DNA of 64,000 bases, taken from the NCBI RefSeq assembly GCF_041434935.1, contig NZ_CP107964.1, positions 5,873,001-5,937,000 on the forward strand, written 5' to 3'. This document shows, one piece after another, positions 52,112-62,600 of the stretch. The translations under genes and the position numbers were made by a program. The notes below the pieces were generated by a model. That model worked only from the letters and a program-made list of their open reading frames with translations, was not told the DNA's origin and did not search any database. Every line of letters begins with the position of its first letter. The first letter of the stretch is position 1. Source of the stretch: Kitasatospora sp. NBC_00374. GTDB lineage: Bacteria; Actinomycetota; Actinomycetes; Streptomycetales; Streptomycetaceae.

Positions 52112-55100
52112 TCAGCTGAGCTGGGTCAGGGTGGGCCGCTCTGTCTCAAGGCTGGCGACGCCGGCGGGGGTGAGTGCGGTGTCCCAGGTCTGGACGTCGC
52201 TGATCTGGCCGGGGAAGAAGTCGCCGCCCCTGGCACTGCCGATGGTGAGTACGCCGCTGGAGGCCAGCGGCTGGCTGTTGGTGCCGGCGGCGACGAGCTT
52301 GCCGTCCACGTACAGGTTCATGACCTTGCTGGCCGCGTCGTACGTGGCGACCAGGTGGGTCCACCTGTTGAGCGCCGGCGGGGTGGGAGCGGCCGCGACG
52401 GCAGACCAGCCGGGGCTGGCGACGTCGGAATCGGGGCAGATGAAGGTCCAGGCGTTGAACGCCAGTGAGTACTGCAGGTAGAAGGCGCCGACGTTGCTAC
52501 CGGACTGGCTGACGACGGTGGCGTAGCCGTTGGTGTTGTTGAGGTAGGCCCAGGCGGAGACGGAGTAGCTCTGGCCGGTGTTCAGCACAGGGCCGGAGGT
52601 CGTGGCGGTGGACGGGCTTGAGCCGTTGAGGCTCAGTGCCTTGCCGGGTCGCCCGGTCGCGTCGGTGATCGCCGCTGTCCCGGTGAGGGTGAGGTTGTTG
52701 GCAGGTCGGACGGAGTCGGTGGTGTCGGCGAGGGACCAGCGGTCGGTCGACTGGTGGACGGCGCCGAGAAGCACGGGGTTGCCGAAGCGGGCGAGGCCGC
52801 CGGTTGGCTGGGCGCCGGGGTATCGGGTGATCTCGCCTCCGGTGATGGTGTAGAGGTCGGGGTAGGAGTCCGCGTCGAGGTCGCCGGGGGACGCGATGAC
52901 GGTGGTCTGGTTGCCGCCGCCGAGGGCCAGGATGTTCTGCGGGGCGGGCAGGTCGGTGCCGTCGGCGGTAGTGGTCCACTTCTGGTTGCTGCCCGGGCTG
53001 CAGGTCCAGATGACAAGCTTGTTGCCGGGCGTGTTGGAGGCCCAGGGGTCGTCGATGCAGCGCTGCGAGTGGGGGTTCTGCAGGCTGCCGGGGTTCGGGC
53101 CGGCCTCCCACTGTTGGGAGACGCTGCCGTTGCAGTCCCAGATCTGGACTGCCGTACCGTCTGCCGTGCCGGCGCCGTTGACGTCAAGGCACTTGCCGTT
53201 GAGGTGGACGGTCCGGTCGGTGCCGAAGGTGATCTTCTGGGCGCTGGTGCCGTTGCAGTTCCACAGCTGGACGGGGGTGCCGTTGGCGGTTCCCGCGGTG
53301 GCGACGTCCAGGCACATGGTCTGGTTGGCGGCGTCGCGGACGCCGGAGATCAGCGTCGAGGTGGTGGGAGCGGTGATGCCGGTGGTGGGGACGCCGCCGG
53401 CGTTGAAGGTCAGCGGGTAGCTGGTGATGGCGCCGGTGCTGTTGTCACGGGCCCACAGGGTGGGGGTACCGGCCACGGGGCCCGGGGCGATGAGGGTGGT
53501 GTTCGACCAGTCGCCGGAGCCGATCTTCACACCGGCGTTGAGGAAGCAGTTGTCGCGGAAGCTTCCCGGGTAGTACCAGAGTTCCTTGTTGTCAACGGTG
53601 ATGAGGTCGCCGGGCTTGCCGGCCTGTGCCAGGGATCCGGTTGCGAGAATCTGGGTGACCTTGCTCCAGGTGCCGTCGGAGCCCTTCGCAGGGCAGCTGT
53701 CCGAGTTCCTGATGTTCTTGAAATCCCGGCTCGTGAAGTGTCCGGGCGTTCCGGGGACGCCGTCGATCTCTGCGCCGCTGTCGTTCGGATAGAGCCAGAG
53801 TTCGTGGGAGTTCTTGTTGAAGGCGAAGAGGTCGTCGACGGTTGAGCCGACCGAACCGCGGTGGGTGATGAGGAAGTCGGACCAGCGGGCTTCGCCGGGG
53901 CTCTGTGCCGGTGTCGAGACGATCACCGGTGCGGCGGCCGGGTTGGTGCCACCAGGGATGAGGACGAGGTTGCCGTCGGTGGTGGTGGCGGCCAGGTCGG
54001 GCACGCCGTCCCCGTCGAGGTCTCCGGGGGCGGTGGTGGCGGTCGGGTTCCAGGGGGCGAAGAAGGAGTACTGGGCGACGGTGCCGCGGGAGTTCCCGGC
54101 CTTGTCGACGGCGCGGACGAACAGGGTGTGAGTGCCCCAGAGGTCACGCGTGACATCGATCGGGATGTCGGCGGTCGCATTGCCCGCACCGGCGTCCGTC
54201 GCGGGTGCGGACCGGGCGCCGACGGCGGGGATGTTGGTGTCGAGGGAGTATTCGAAGCGGTCGATGCCGCTGCTGATGCAGGCGTCGCGGTTGCAGCCTC
54301 CGGGGGTAGGGTCGTTGGCGGTGACCTTGACCTTGGCGCCGGTGTCGCCTGCGTGGCCGGTGGGCGCCTTGTCGCCGCCGAGCGGGGGGAAGGCGGCGTT
54401 GTCGGCGATGGTGGGGACGCTGGGAGCGGTGAGGTCGACGTTGAAGTAGCAGTAGGGACCGCTGGGGCTACTGAGGGTGCCGTCGTTGACCCAGACGTTC
54501 CAGCCGTACTGGTGACCGTCGCTGACGGCACCTCCGATGTTGGTGTACGCCGTGTCGCCGTTGGCGAGCCAGGAGCTCCACAGCCACGCCGCTGTGGCGG
54601 GGCCGTTACTGCCGTCGTTGGCCATGTTGTCCCACACGTGGTAGCCGGCGCGCAGGTTGACGCCGCTCATCCTGGTGGTGAGGTGGGCATTGAGAGTGAT
54701 GTTGGAGGCGCCGCCGGTGGTGCCGGTGTTGCCGATCCAGCCCGGGTTGCCGTCGCAGCCGTTGCCCTCGGGGTTGTGCGGGGCGGGGGTGAGGCTGATG
54801 GTGTCCGGGGCGTTCGGGGCGATGTCGAACACTGTGACCACGTACGGGTTGGTGTTGAATCGCATGAAGTCGTTGTTGCCGGACGACTTGGTCTCGTTGC
54901 CGAAGATGCCGACCGTCCATGGGCTGATCCTGCCGGGGATCTTCTGCATCTGGCCGGTCACGTCGAACACGGCCTCGTGATTGCCGCACCTGTTGGAGAT
55001 GTTGGAGCTCTTGGGCCACTGGGTGCCACCGAGCCAGCCGTCACCCCCGATCCAGGGCTGGTCGCTCCACTTGGTGGTGGGGTAGATCCGGCTGGTGGAG

Positions 55101-56365
55101 GCGAGGGAGACCGGAGCCTGGTGATTGCAGTCGAAGACCGCGCCGTAGGTCTCGGTGAGGTGGAACTTGGAGTCGAGGACCACCATGTCGGCGGTCAGGT
55201 TGCCGGTGTCGATCTCGTAGAACGACCGGTACAGGCCGTTGCAGTCGTTCCAGTGCTGGTAGCCGATGCCTTCGCCGTTGTCCTGGGGGACGTCGTAGGC
55301 ACTCTGGCCCGGGCAGCCCTCCTTGACGGTGGCGTAGTGGCTGGTGCCGTTGGTGACGGGGCTGACCGACGGGTCGATGTACAGCGGCCAGACGGTGTCC
55401 GGGCCGGTCAGCAGGCCGGCGTCGGGGGTCAGGGTCAGCGCGCCGGGCTCGGCCTGGACGGCGATGCGCTTGACCTTGGAGCCGGTGCCGGGCTCGCGGT
55501 CGCTCGGAACCGGTCCCGATGTGGGCGGGGGCGGAACATCCGTGCCGGCGGCCACGTTGCGGTCGGACTTGGCCTGCTTCGGGGCCTGCGTGGCAGCCGT
55601 CGGGGCGGCGGAGTCCCACATGATGGGGCTCGGCGCGGTGAACGCGGCCGCACCGTCCGCACCGGTGACGCCGATTGCCCCACTCTGGTCGGCCTTCACA
55701 ACGAGACCGGCACTCGTGGTTGTTGCCAGGCGAAGCGACTTGAGCGCCGGATTGGCAGCGGCTTGGGCGCTGTGGACGATCAGCACCTCACGCACGCCGC
55801 CCTGGTCCGTTGCGGTGACCTTGAGGTCGACTCCGGGAAGCACGCCGTCGTAGGTGGCGCTCTCTCCGGAAACCGTCGGCGTTGGCAGAGCCAGCGGGAA
55901 GCTCAGAGACAGCTGACGGCCCCTGGCATCCGTCAGCGTCGCCAGCGGCCCGGTGCCACCCCCGGAAAGGGCCAGGTTGGACGGGGTTGCCGCGGGCGAG
56001 ATGGTGCCGTTGCCGTTCCTCGAAAGGGTGGCGTCCACGGCTGTCCAGGAGCCGCTCTTCTTCACCCGGGCCGGCTGGATGTGCGTGGTCAGGGTGAACG
56101 TGCCGTCCGGGTTGGCGACGGTCTGCGAGGTCTCGCTCGTCAGTGCATCCACCGTGACGGGCTTCCCGGACTTGGACGCACTTGCCCGTGCAGCCTGCAT
56201 GGGCCCGAGGGCCTCAGCGGATGTGGCGGCCGATACCTGACTGTCAGCCAGAGCCGGTGCGAAGGAACCGAGTAGAAGACAGGTCAGTGCAAGAGGCACC
56301 GTCAGCCCTGGACCTCGAAATCTGCGCCGCCGACGGCTGCTGCCGACACGCGTGTTTACCCCCAC
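52112..56365 (-). CDS. Giant secreted LamG / ricin-lectin / FG-GAP protein
   Basis: This 1,417-residue protein starts at GTG 56365, chosen because GGAGGGA lies 6 nt upstream. A signal peptide (RRRRRF, then LTVPLALTCLLLG, cleaved near ALA|DS) comes first, followed by a long N-terminal region like that of actinomycete RHS and LamG proteins (~40-340). A Cys-containing beta domain (~370-520) is next. An Ig-like module ends in FVRAVDKAGNSRG (~640-765). FG-GAP/VCBS-like repeats follow (DLDGDGVPDLAA near 778). A ricin B-type lectin lies at ~1000-1130 (CLDVATAGTANGTPVQLWNCNG repeats). A LamG/concanavalin fold (~1210-1410) ends the protein. It probably binds glycans. It is divergent from the RHS gene. 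Confidence 0.88.
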   Translation of the reverse strand: MGVNTRVGSSRRRRRFRGPGLTVPLALTCLLLGSFAPALADSQVSAATSAEALGPMQAARASASKSGKPVTVDALTSETSQTVANPDGTFTLTTHIQPARVKKSGSWTAVDATLSRNGNGTISPAATPSNLALSGGGTGPLATLTDARGRQLSLSFPLALPTPTVSGESATYDGVLPGVDLKVTATDQGGVREVLIVHSAQAAANPALKSLRLATTTSAGLVVKADQSGAIGVTGADGAAAFTAPSPIMWDSAAPTAATQAPKQAKSDRNVAAGTDVPPPPTSGPVPSDREPGTGSKVKRIAVQAEPGALTLTPDAGLLTGPDTVWPLYIDPSVSPVTNGTSHYATVKEGCPGQSAYDVPQDNGEGIGYQHWNDCNGLYRSFYEIDTGNLTADMVVLDSKFHLTETYGAVFDCNHQAPVSLASTSRIYPTTKWSDQPWIGGDGWLGGTQWPKSSNISNRCGNHEAVFDVTGQMQKIPGRISPWTVGIFGNETKSSGNNDFMRFNTNPYVVTVFDIAPNAPDTISLTPAPHNPEGNGCDGNPGWIGNTGTTGGASNITLNAHLTTRMSGVNLRAGYHVWDNMANDGSNGPATAAWLWSSWLANGDTAYTNIGGAVSDGHQYGWNVWVNDGTLSSPSGPYCYFNVDLTAPSVPTIADNAAFPPLGGDKAPTGHAGDTGAKVKVTANDPTPGGCNRDACISSGIDRFEYSLDTNIPAVGARSAPATDAGAGNATADIPIDVTRDLWGTHTLFVRAVDKAGNSRGTVAQYSFFAPWNPTATTAPGDLDGDGVPDLAATTTDGNLVLIPGGTNPAAAPVIVSTPAQSPGEARWSDFLITHRGSVGSTVDDLFAFNKNSHELWLYPNDSGAEIDGVPGTPGHFTSRDFKNIRNSDSCPAKGSDGTWSKVTQILATGSLAQAGKPGDLITVDNKELWYYPGSFRDNCFLNAGVKIGSGDWSNTTLIAPGPVAGTPTLWARDNSTGAITSYPLTFNAGGVPTTGITAPTTSTLISGVRDAANQTMCLDVATAGTANGTPVQLWNCNGTSAQKITFGTDRTVHLNGKCLDVNGAGTADGTAVQIWDCNGSVSQQWEAGPNPGSLQNPHSQRCIDDPWASNTPGNKLVIWTCSPGSNQKWTTTADGTDLPAPQNILALGGGNQTTVIASPGDLDADSYPDLYTITGGEITRYPGAQPTGGLARFGNPVLLGAVHQSTDRWSLADTTDSVRPANNLTLTGTAAITDATGRPGKALSLNGSSPSTATTSGPVLNTGQSYSVSAWAYLNNTNGYATVVSQSGSNVGAFYLQYSLAFNAWTFICPDSDVASPGWSAVAAAPTPPALNRWTHLVATYDAASKVMNLYVDGKLVAAGTNSQPLASSGVLTIGSARGGDFFPGQISDVQTWDTALTPAGVASLETERPTLTQLS

Positions 56366-56646
56366 AGGACTTCCCTCCAAGAGAAAGTGACAGTCAACAG
56401 CCGCGTGACGGAGGTCACATAACCTCCCGGCGGCCGTGGACTGTCTGAATTGGCCCCCATTTGTTCGCGTTCATCCTGCAGGAGTCGCGCAGGTCAAAGC
56501 GGCTTGGCCGTGCGAATACGGAGGCTTACGGGAAAGGCTATTGCCGCCCGCAGAAACGTGGCAATACGGTTCTGGCTGACCATGGCCGTGGGTGGTCGCC
56601 AACGGCTGATCACCTGGCCCCAGTGCCAATTTGAGTGAGGGTCAGC

Positions 56647-59600
56647 ATGTTTGCAAGGCTACGCAGGTATCGACAAGTCCGAGGCCGCTCTTGGAGCAGA
56701 CGAGCAACAGCCACGGTCGCGGTGGTCACAGCGTTCTCCCTGACGACCCCGGTGGCCGAGGCCGCCGAGGTCATCGTCGGACCGTTCAAGAACATCGACT
56801 ACAGCTGGGCGGCCGATCCGCTGCCTGAGCAGCCGAAGGTGCCGGGCCACCCGGCAGACGGTCGGGGGGCCAACTCCGAGACGCGTGTGCCGGCGGGCGC
56901 GCGTGAGCTCAGGCAGCATGCGGCTGCCGCGGTCTCATGGCCGAAGGCAACAACGGTCAAGGTCGACATCCCGGCCGGAACATCTGCCAGGAGCCTCGCC
57001 GAGGGCGGCAGCGCCGTCGGAGGCAGCCCGGTGGCCAGCATCCGTCCGGCCGCTCCGACGGCAGGGAAGCAAGACGGCTCCCCGGCCGCGAAGTCAGCTC
57101 CGGTCTCCTCCGTCGACGTCCAGGTTGCGGACCGTACCCAGGCCCGGTCGGCGAACGTGGACGGCCTGCTCGTCGGCCTGACCCGTGCCGACGGCGAACA
57201 GGGCTCCGGCAGCGTCTCGGTCTCCCTCGACTACAGCTCGATCGAGCAGGCCTACGGTGGTGGTTGGGCGTCCCGTCTGCGGCTCGTCTCGATGCCCGGC
57301 TGTGCGCTGACGACTCCGCAGATCGCGGCTTGCCGGGCTCAGAAGCCGGTCGAATTCACCAACGATCCTCAGTCCCGGAAGATCTCCGGTACCGTGCCGC
57401 TTTCCGGGGCCTCTGCGCAGACGAAGTCGGCCTTCGCCGCGCCGATGCAGACTTCCTCGTCCGGTACTGCCCTGGCAGCGGTGGCCGGTACGGGCGGCTC
57501 GCAGGGCGACTACACCGCCACCTCGCTGTCCGCTGCGGGCGCGTGGTCGGCTTCCGCAGCCGGGTCGTTCACGTACAGCTACCCGGTGACGGTGCCCCCG
57601 TCGCTCAACGGCGACGGGCCGGCGATCGGGCTGTCGTACGACTCCCAGTCCATCGACGGCGAGACCTCGGCCCGCAATGCACAGTCGTCCTGGATCGGCG
57701 ACGGCTGGTCGTACAGCCCGGGCTTCATCGAGCGGTCGTACAGGTCCTGCGCGAACTCCGGCATCAAGGACTCCTCGGACCAGTGCTGGGCCGGGTGGAA
57801 CGCGACCCTCTCGCTGGGGTCGCACTCAGGTCAACTCGTCCGGGACAGCGGCGGCATCTACCATATGCAGGCTGATGACGGGACGAAGGTCGAGCGTCTC
57901 ACCGGTGCGGCCAACGGTCTCTGGGACGGTGAGTACTTCAAGGTCACCACGACCGACGGCACCGCCTACTACCTGGGCCTGAACCACGCCCCGGGCACAA
58001 CCACGGACGCGGCGACGAACAGCGCCTGGGGAGCACCGGTCTACCACCCCAACAGCGGGGACCCGTGCTACACCGCCGCCAAGGGCAAGGCCTCGCAGTG
58101 CGACAAGCAGCCCGGCTACCGGTTCAACCTCGACTTCGTCGTCGACCCGAACGGCAGCGTCCAGCGCTTCGACTGGGCCAACGAGGCCAACTACTACAAC
58201 ATGGGCTACGGCCAGGTCGCCGCGAGCGGCGCGGGCGGTGCCCTGACGGCATACACCCGCGGCGGATACCTGACGCAGGTCTCCTACGGCTACCAGCTCG
58301 CCGATGCCGTCGCCGGTCGGGAGCCGTCCGCCAAGGTGGTCTTCAACACGACGGAGCGCTGCACCACCTCGGACACGGTCTGCCAGTACTCCAACCTGTC
58401 CAAGAGCACCGCCACCAACTGGCCGGACTCCCCGTACGACCTGAACTGCCCGGCGACATTCAAGACCTCCGGCACCGGAGACGACGTCTGTCAGGTCGCA
58501 GCGCCGACGTTCTGGACGACCCACCGCCTGAAGTCGATCGACACCAAGGTCCGTACCGAGGCGGGTTGGCAGGACGTCGACTCCTATTCGCTGACCCATG
58601 TGTTCTCCGACGCCGGCGGCACGATGGACCCTGTCACCGGCAAGACCCAGGATCCGAAGAACGTCGGTGCCCTGCAGGCCGTGATGTGGCTCCAGTCGAT
58701 CCAGCACACCGGAAAGGACACCTCCGCGGGCGGCAGCGGCAACGTCACACTCGACCCGGTCACCTTCACGGGCATCGAGATGGACAACCGCGTCGACGGC
58801 CTCAGCCCGGCCGCGCCGCCGTTGTTCCACCCGCGAATCTCCAGCGTGCAGACCGAGACCGGTGCCTCGATCGCGGTCACCTATCGCGACCCCGAGTGCT
58901 CTCGGACCAAGGGCACCATGCCGGCTTCGGCCGACAGCAACACCATGGCCTGCTACCCGGTGTACTGGAACACCCCGGGGGCCAAGGACCCGATCGCGGA
59001 CTGGTTCAACAAGACCCTCGTCACACAGATCACCAGCAGCGACCGCACCAAGGCCGGCTCCCCCGCTCAGCTCGTCAAGTACGACTACAGCGGTGGCGCC
59101 GCCTGGCACCGCGACGACTCCCCACTCACCGACGACCGGTACCGCACCTGGAACGATTTCCGCGGATACCGCACCGTCACCACCACCACGGGCGCCGCAC
59201 CGGACCCGATCTCCCAGAGCGCGGTCTCCTACCTGCAAGGCATGGACGGGGACTTCAAGGCCGACGGGACCCAGCGCAGCGTCAGACTCGCGAACTCGCT
59301 CGGGGAGCAGATCACCGACAGCGCCTGGCTCACGGGTGCCGCACAGGAGAGCCTGTCCTACACCCAGGCCGGCGGCAGCGTCATCGGCAAGTCCCTGATC
59401 GACGAGCCCACGGTCGCGACGACGGTGAGCACCCCACGGACGGCCTGGACGTCCCAGGATCCGGCGCCGGCGCATCTGTCGACCCTGCCGGACCTGACTG
59501 CGCGTCGGACCCAGGCCGGCTCGTCCCGCTCACTCGGACTGCTGTCGGACGGGACGACCTGGCGTACCGCGCAGAGTCGAACCACGTTCGACAGCCTCGG

Positions 59601-62600
59601 TCGCCTGTCCCAGGTCGACAGCAAGGGCGATGTCAGCGTCCCCTCGCAGGAGACCTGTACCACCACGTCCTATGCCGCGGTTCCGGCGGGCAATCCGATG
59701 ATGCTCACGTATCCGAGTGAGACCGTCACGGTTGCCGGGCCGTGTGGCACCGCGCCGGGCAAGGCGACGACGATCAGTCACAACCGCGTCTTCTACGACG
59801 GCGACGGTACGATCAGCAATCCCGGGACGATCGGGACGCTGGGCCAGAACGGCACGTCACTCGGCCTGGTGACCTCCAACCAGATCGTCACGGACTACGA
59901 CCCCGCCGGGGCGCCGCAGTTCCAGACCATCGGTGCGGTGACCTACGACGGCTACGGCCGAGTCGTCAGAAGTCTGGACCTCGGTGGCCTGGCCACCACC
60001 ACCGCCTACACCCCGGCGGCGGGGACGCTGCCGACCTCGTTCTCCACCACGAACCCGCTCGGATGGACCGGTAGCAGCACCATCGCGCCGGCCCGGGGGC
60101 TGGTGACCAAGGCCGTCGACGCCAACGGAAAGGTCACCGAGTCCACCTACGACCCGCTCGGTCGCCGCACGGCGATCTGGACCCCCGGCCGTGACAAGGC
60201 CACCCAGACTCCGGATCGGAAGTTCGCCTACAGCGTGCACGGTGCGGGCGACAATCCCGACCCGACCGCGGTCACCACGCAGTCACTCCTCGAGGGCGGG
60301 CTCTACAACACCACAGTCACGATCTACGACGGCTTCCTGCAGGCTCGTCAGGGACAGTCGACCCGGGCCGACAACGGCTCCGGGCGTCTGATCTCCTCCA
60401 CCTTCTACGACTCCCACGGCTGGAACGTCCGCAGCATCGCCCCCTACGTCGACACCACGACGGGGCCTGGCACCACCCTGTGGGCCGAGACCAACCGGAC
60501 CGGACCCTCCGTCAGTGACATCGTCTACGACGGACAGGGCCGACCCGTGACCGGCATCCTCCGGTCGTTCGCCGACACGCTCTGGCAGTCGGCCACCACC
60601 TACAAGGGCGTGGACCGGGTCGACACCACCCCGCCCACCGGTGGCCAGGCAACGACCACCTACACCGACGCACTCGGTCGCACCACATCGACCGTGGCCC
60701 GCGACACCACCCCCGACCGGCAACTGGCCGGCGGAACGGCGCTGGCGTCCGGAACCTCCGTCGTCTCCAGGAGCACCCGTCTGTCCATGCAGGCCGACGG
60801 CAACCTCGTCCTGACCGGGATCGCCGGCAACCAGGTGCTCTGGTCGTCCGACACGGCCGGCCACCCCGGCGCCGGCGCGAGCGTCACGCCTGACGGCAAC
60901 CTCGTAGTCCTCGATGTGAACGGCACCACCCAGCTCTGGTCCACCGGCGCGGGCAGCCACCCAGGCGCCTACGTGAAGGTCCAGAGCGACGCCAACCTCG
61001 CCCTCTACGACGCGGCCAACGGCCAGCTGTGGTCCACCGGGACCGCCGACAGGGCCACCCCGGCGGACATCACGACCAGCTACACCTACGCCCTTGGTGG
61101 CCAACTCGCCACGGTCAAGGACAACGTCGGTAACACCTGGTCCTACACCTACAACGTGCAGGGGCAGCTCACTTCCAAGACGGACCCCGACAGCGGCACG
61201 TCCAACACCACGTACGACCAGTACGGCCGGACCGCCACCACGACCGACGGCCGCGGCCAGAGCCTGGCCTACAGCTACGACCTCGCCGGTCGCCGGATCG
61301 GCGAGTACTCCGGCACCAGCACGGACGACCAGGCCAAGCTGCTCGCCGACTGGACGTACGACCAGAAGTACAAGGGCCTGCCCGACGCTTCGACCCGCTA
61401 CAAGGGTGGCAAGGCCGGCAGCGCGTACACCCAGAAGATCGACAGCTACAACACCAACTACCAGGTGACCAGCACCACCACCGTCATCCCGCCGGTGGAA
61501 GGAAAGCTGGCCGGTACCTACACCCGAAAGGCTGACCACACCTACGACGTCGGCTGGCTCGCCTCGACCACGTTCGGCACCGAGGGCGGCCTGCCCGCCG
61601 AAACGGTCGGCTACGGCTACAACGCGCAGGGCCTTCCCGCAGGACTGGGATCCGACGACACCAAGTACGTCGGCCCGGTGTCCTACAGCCCTCTCGGCCA
61701 GGTCCTCCAGACCACCATCGGTATGCCCGGTAAGCAACTGCGCACCGCGCGGACCTATGACCAGGCCACCGGCAGGCCGGCCACCAGCAGGGTCACCCTG
61801 CAGACCAACACCGCCAACCCGATCTCCAACACCACCTACGGCTACGACCAGGCCGGTAACCCCACCACCATCTCCGACACCCAGTCCAGCGGCGGCGCCG
61901 ACCGCATCACGGACACCCAGTGCTTCAGCTACGACGCACAGAACCGCCTGACCACCGCCTGGACGGACACCAAGGGCATAACGGCCGTTGCCGCAGGCCA
62001 ACTCGCCAAGTGCGTCAGCAACCGGCCGGCGCCGGCCACCATCGGTGGCCCGGCTCCCTACTGGCTGGACTGGCAGTACAACCAGCTCGGTGACCGCACC
62101 CAGCAGGTCCAGCACGACATCACCGGCAACCCGGCCAAGAACACCACCCAGACCAGCACCTACCCCGGCGCCGGCACCGCCGTCGCCGCGCAGCCCAACA
62201 CCGCCACCACCATCAGCACCGCGAATCCCACCACCGGCACCACAACACTGACCCCGCACTACGACCCGGCCGGCTACACCACCAGCCGTGGCACCACCGG
62301 AAGCAAGACCGCCAACCAGTCCTTCACCTACAACGAGGAGGGCCGCACCGAAACCGTCACCACCGACGGAACCCCCACCAGCTACCTCTACGACGCCGAC
62401 GGCGGCCTGCTCATCCAGCGCGGACCCGCCACCAACGTCCTCTACCTGTTCGGGGGCGCCGAGCAACTCACGCTCGACAACACCACGAAGGCGGTCACGG
62501 GTCAGCGCTACTACCATGCGCCCGACGGCACCGTGATCGTCCGCTCCGGCAACGGAACGATCAGCTACCAGCCCACCACCGGGCAGGGCACCGCCAATCT

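Noticed and set aside
53861..56275. Long plus-strand frame opposite the LamG protein
   Set aside because: Gly/Val/Asp-rich shadow; the minus strand shows signal peptide, lectin and LamG domains.
56937..57875. Separate plus-strand gene near the start of the RHS locus
   Set aside because: It is an out-of-frame reading of the RHS gene; the frame from ATG 56647 has a signal peptide and runs uninterrupted through the RHS, B-lectin and Hint domains.
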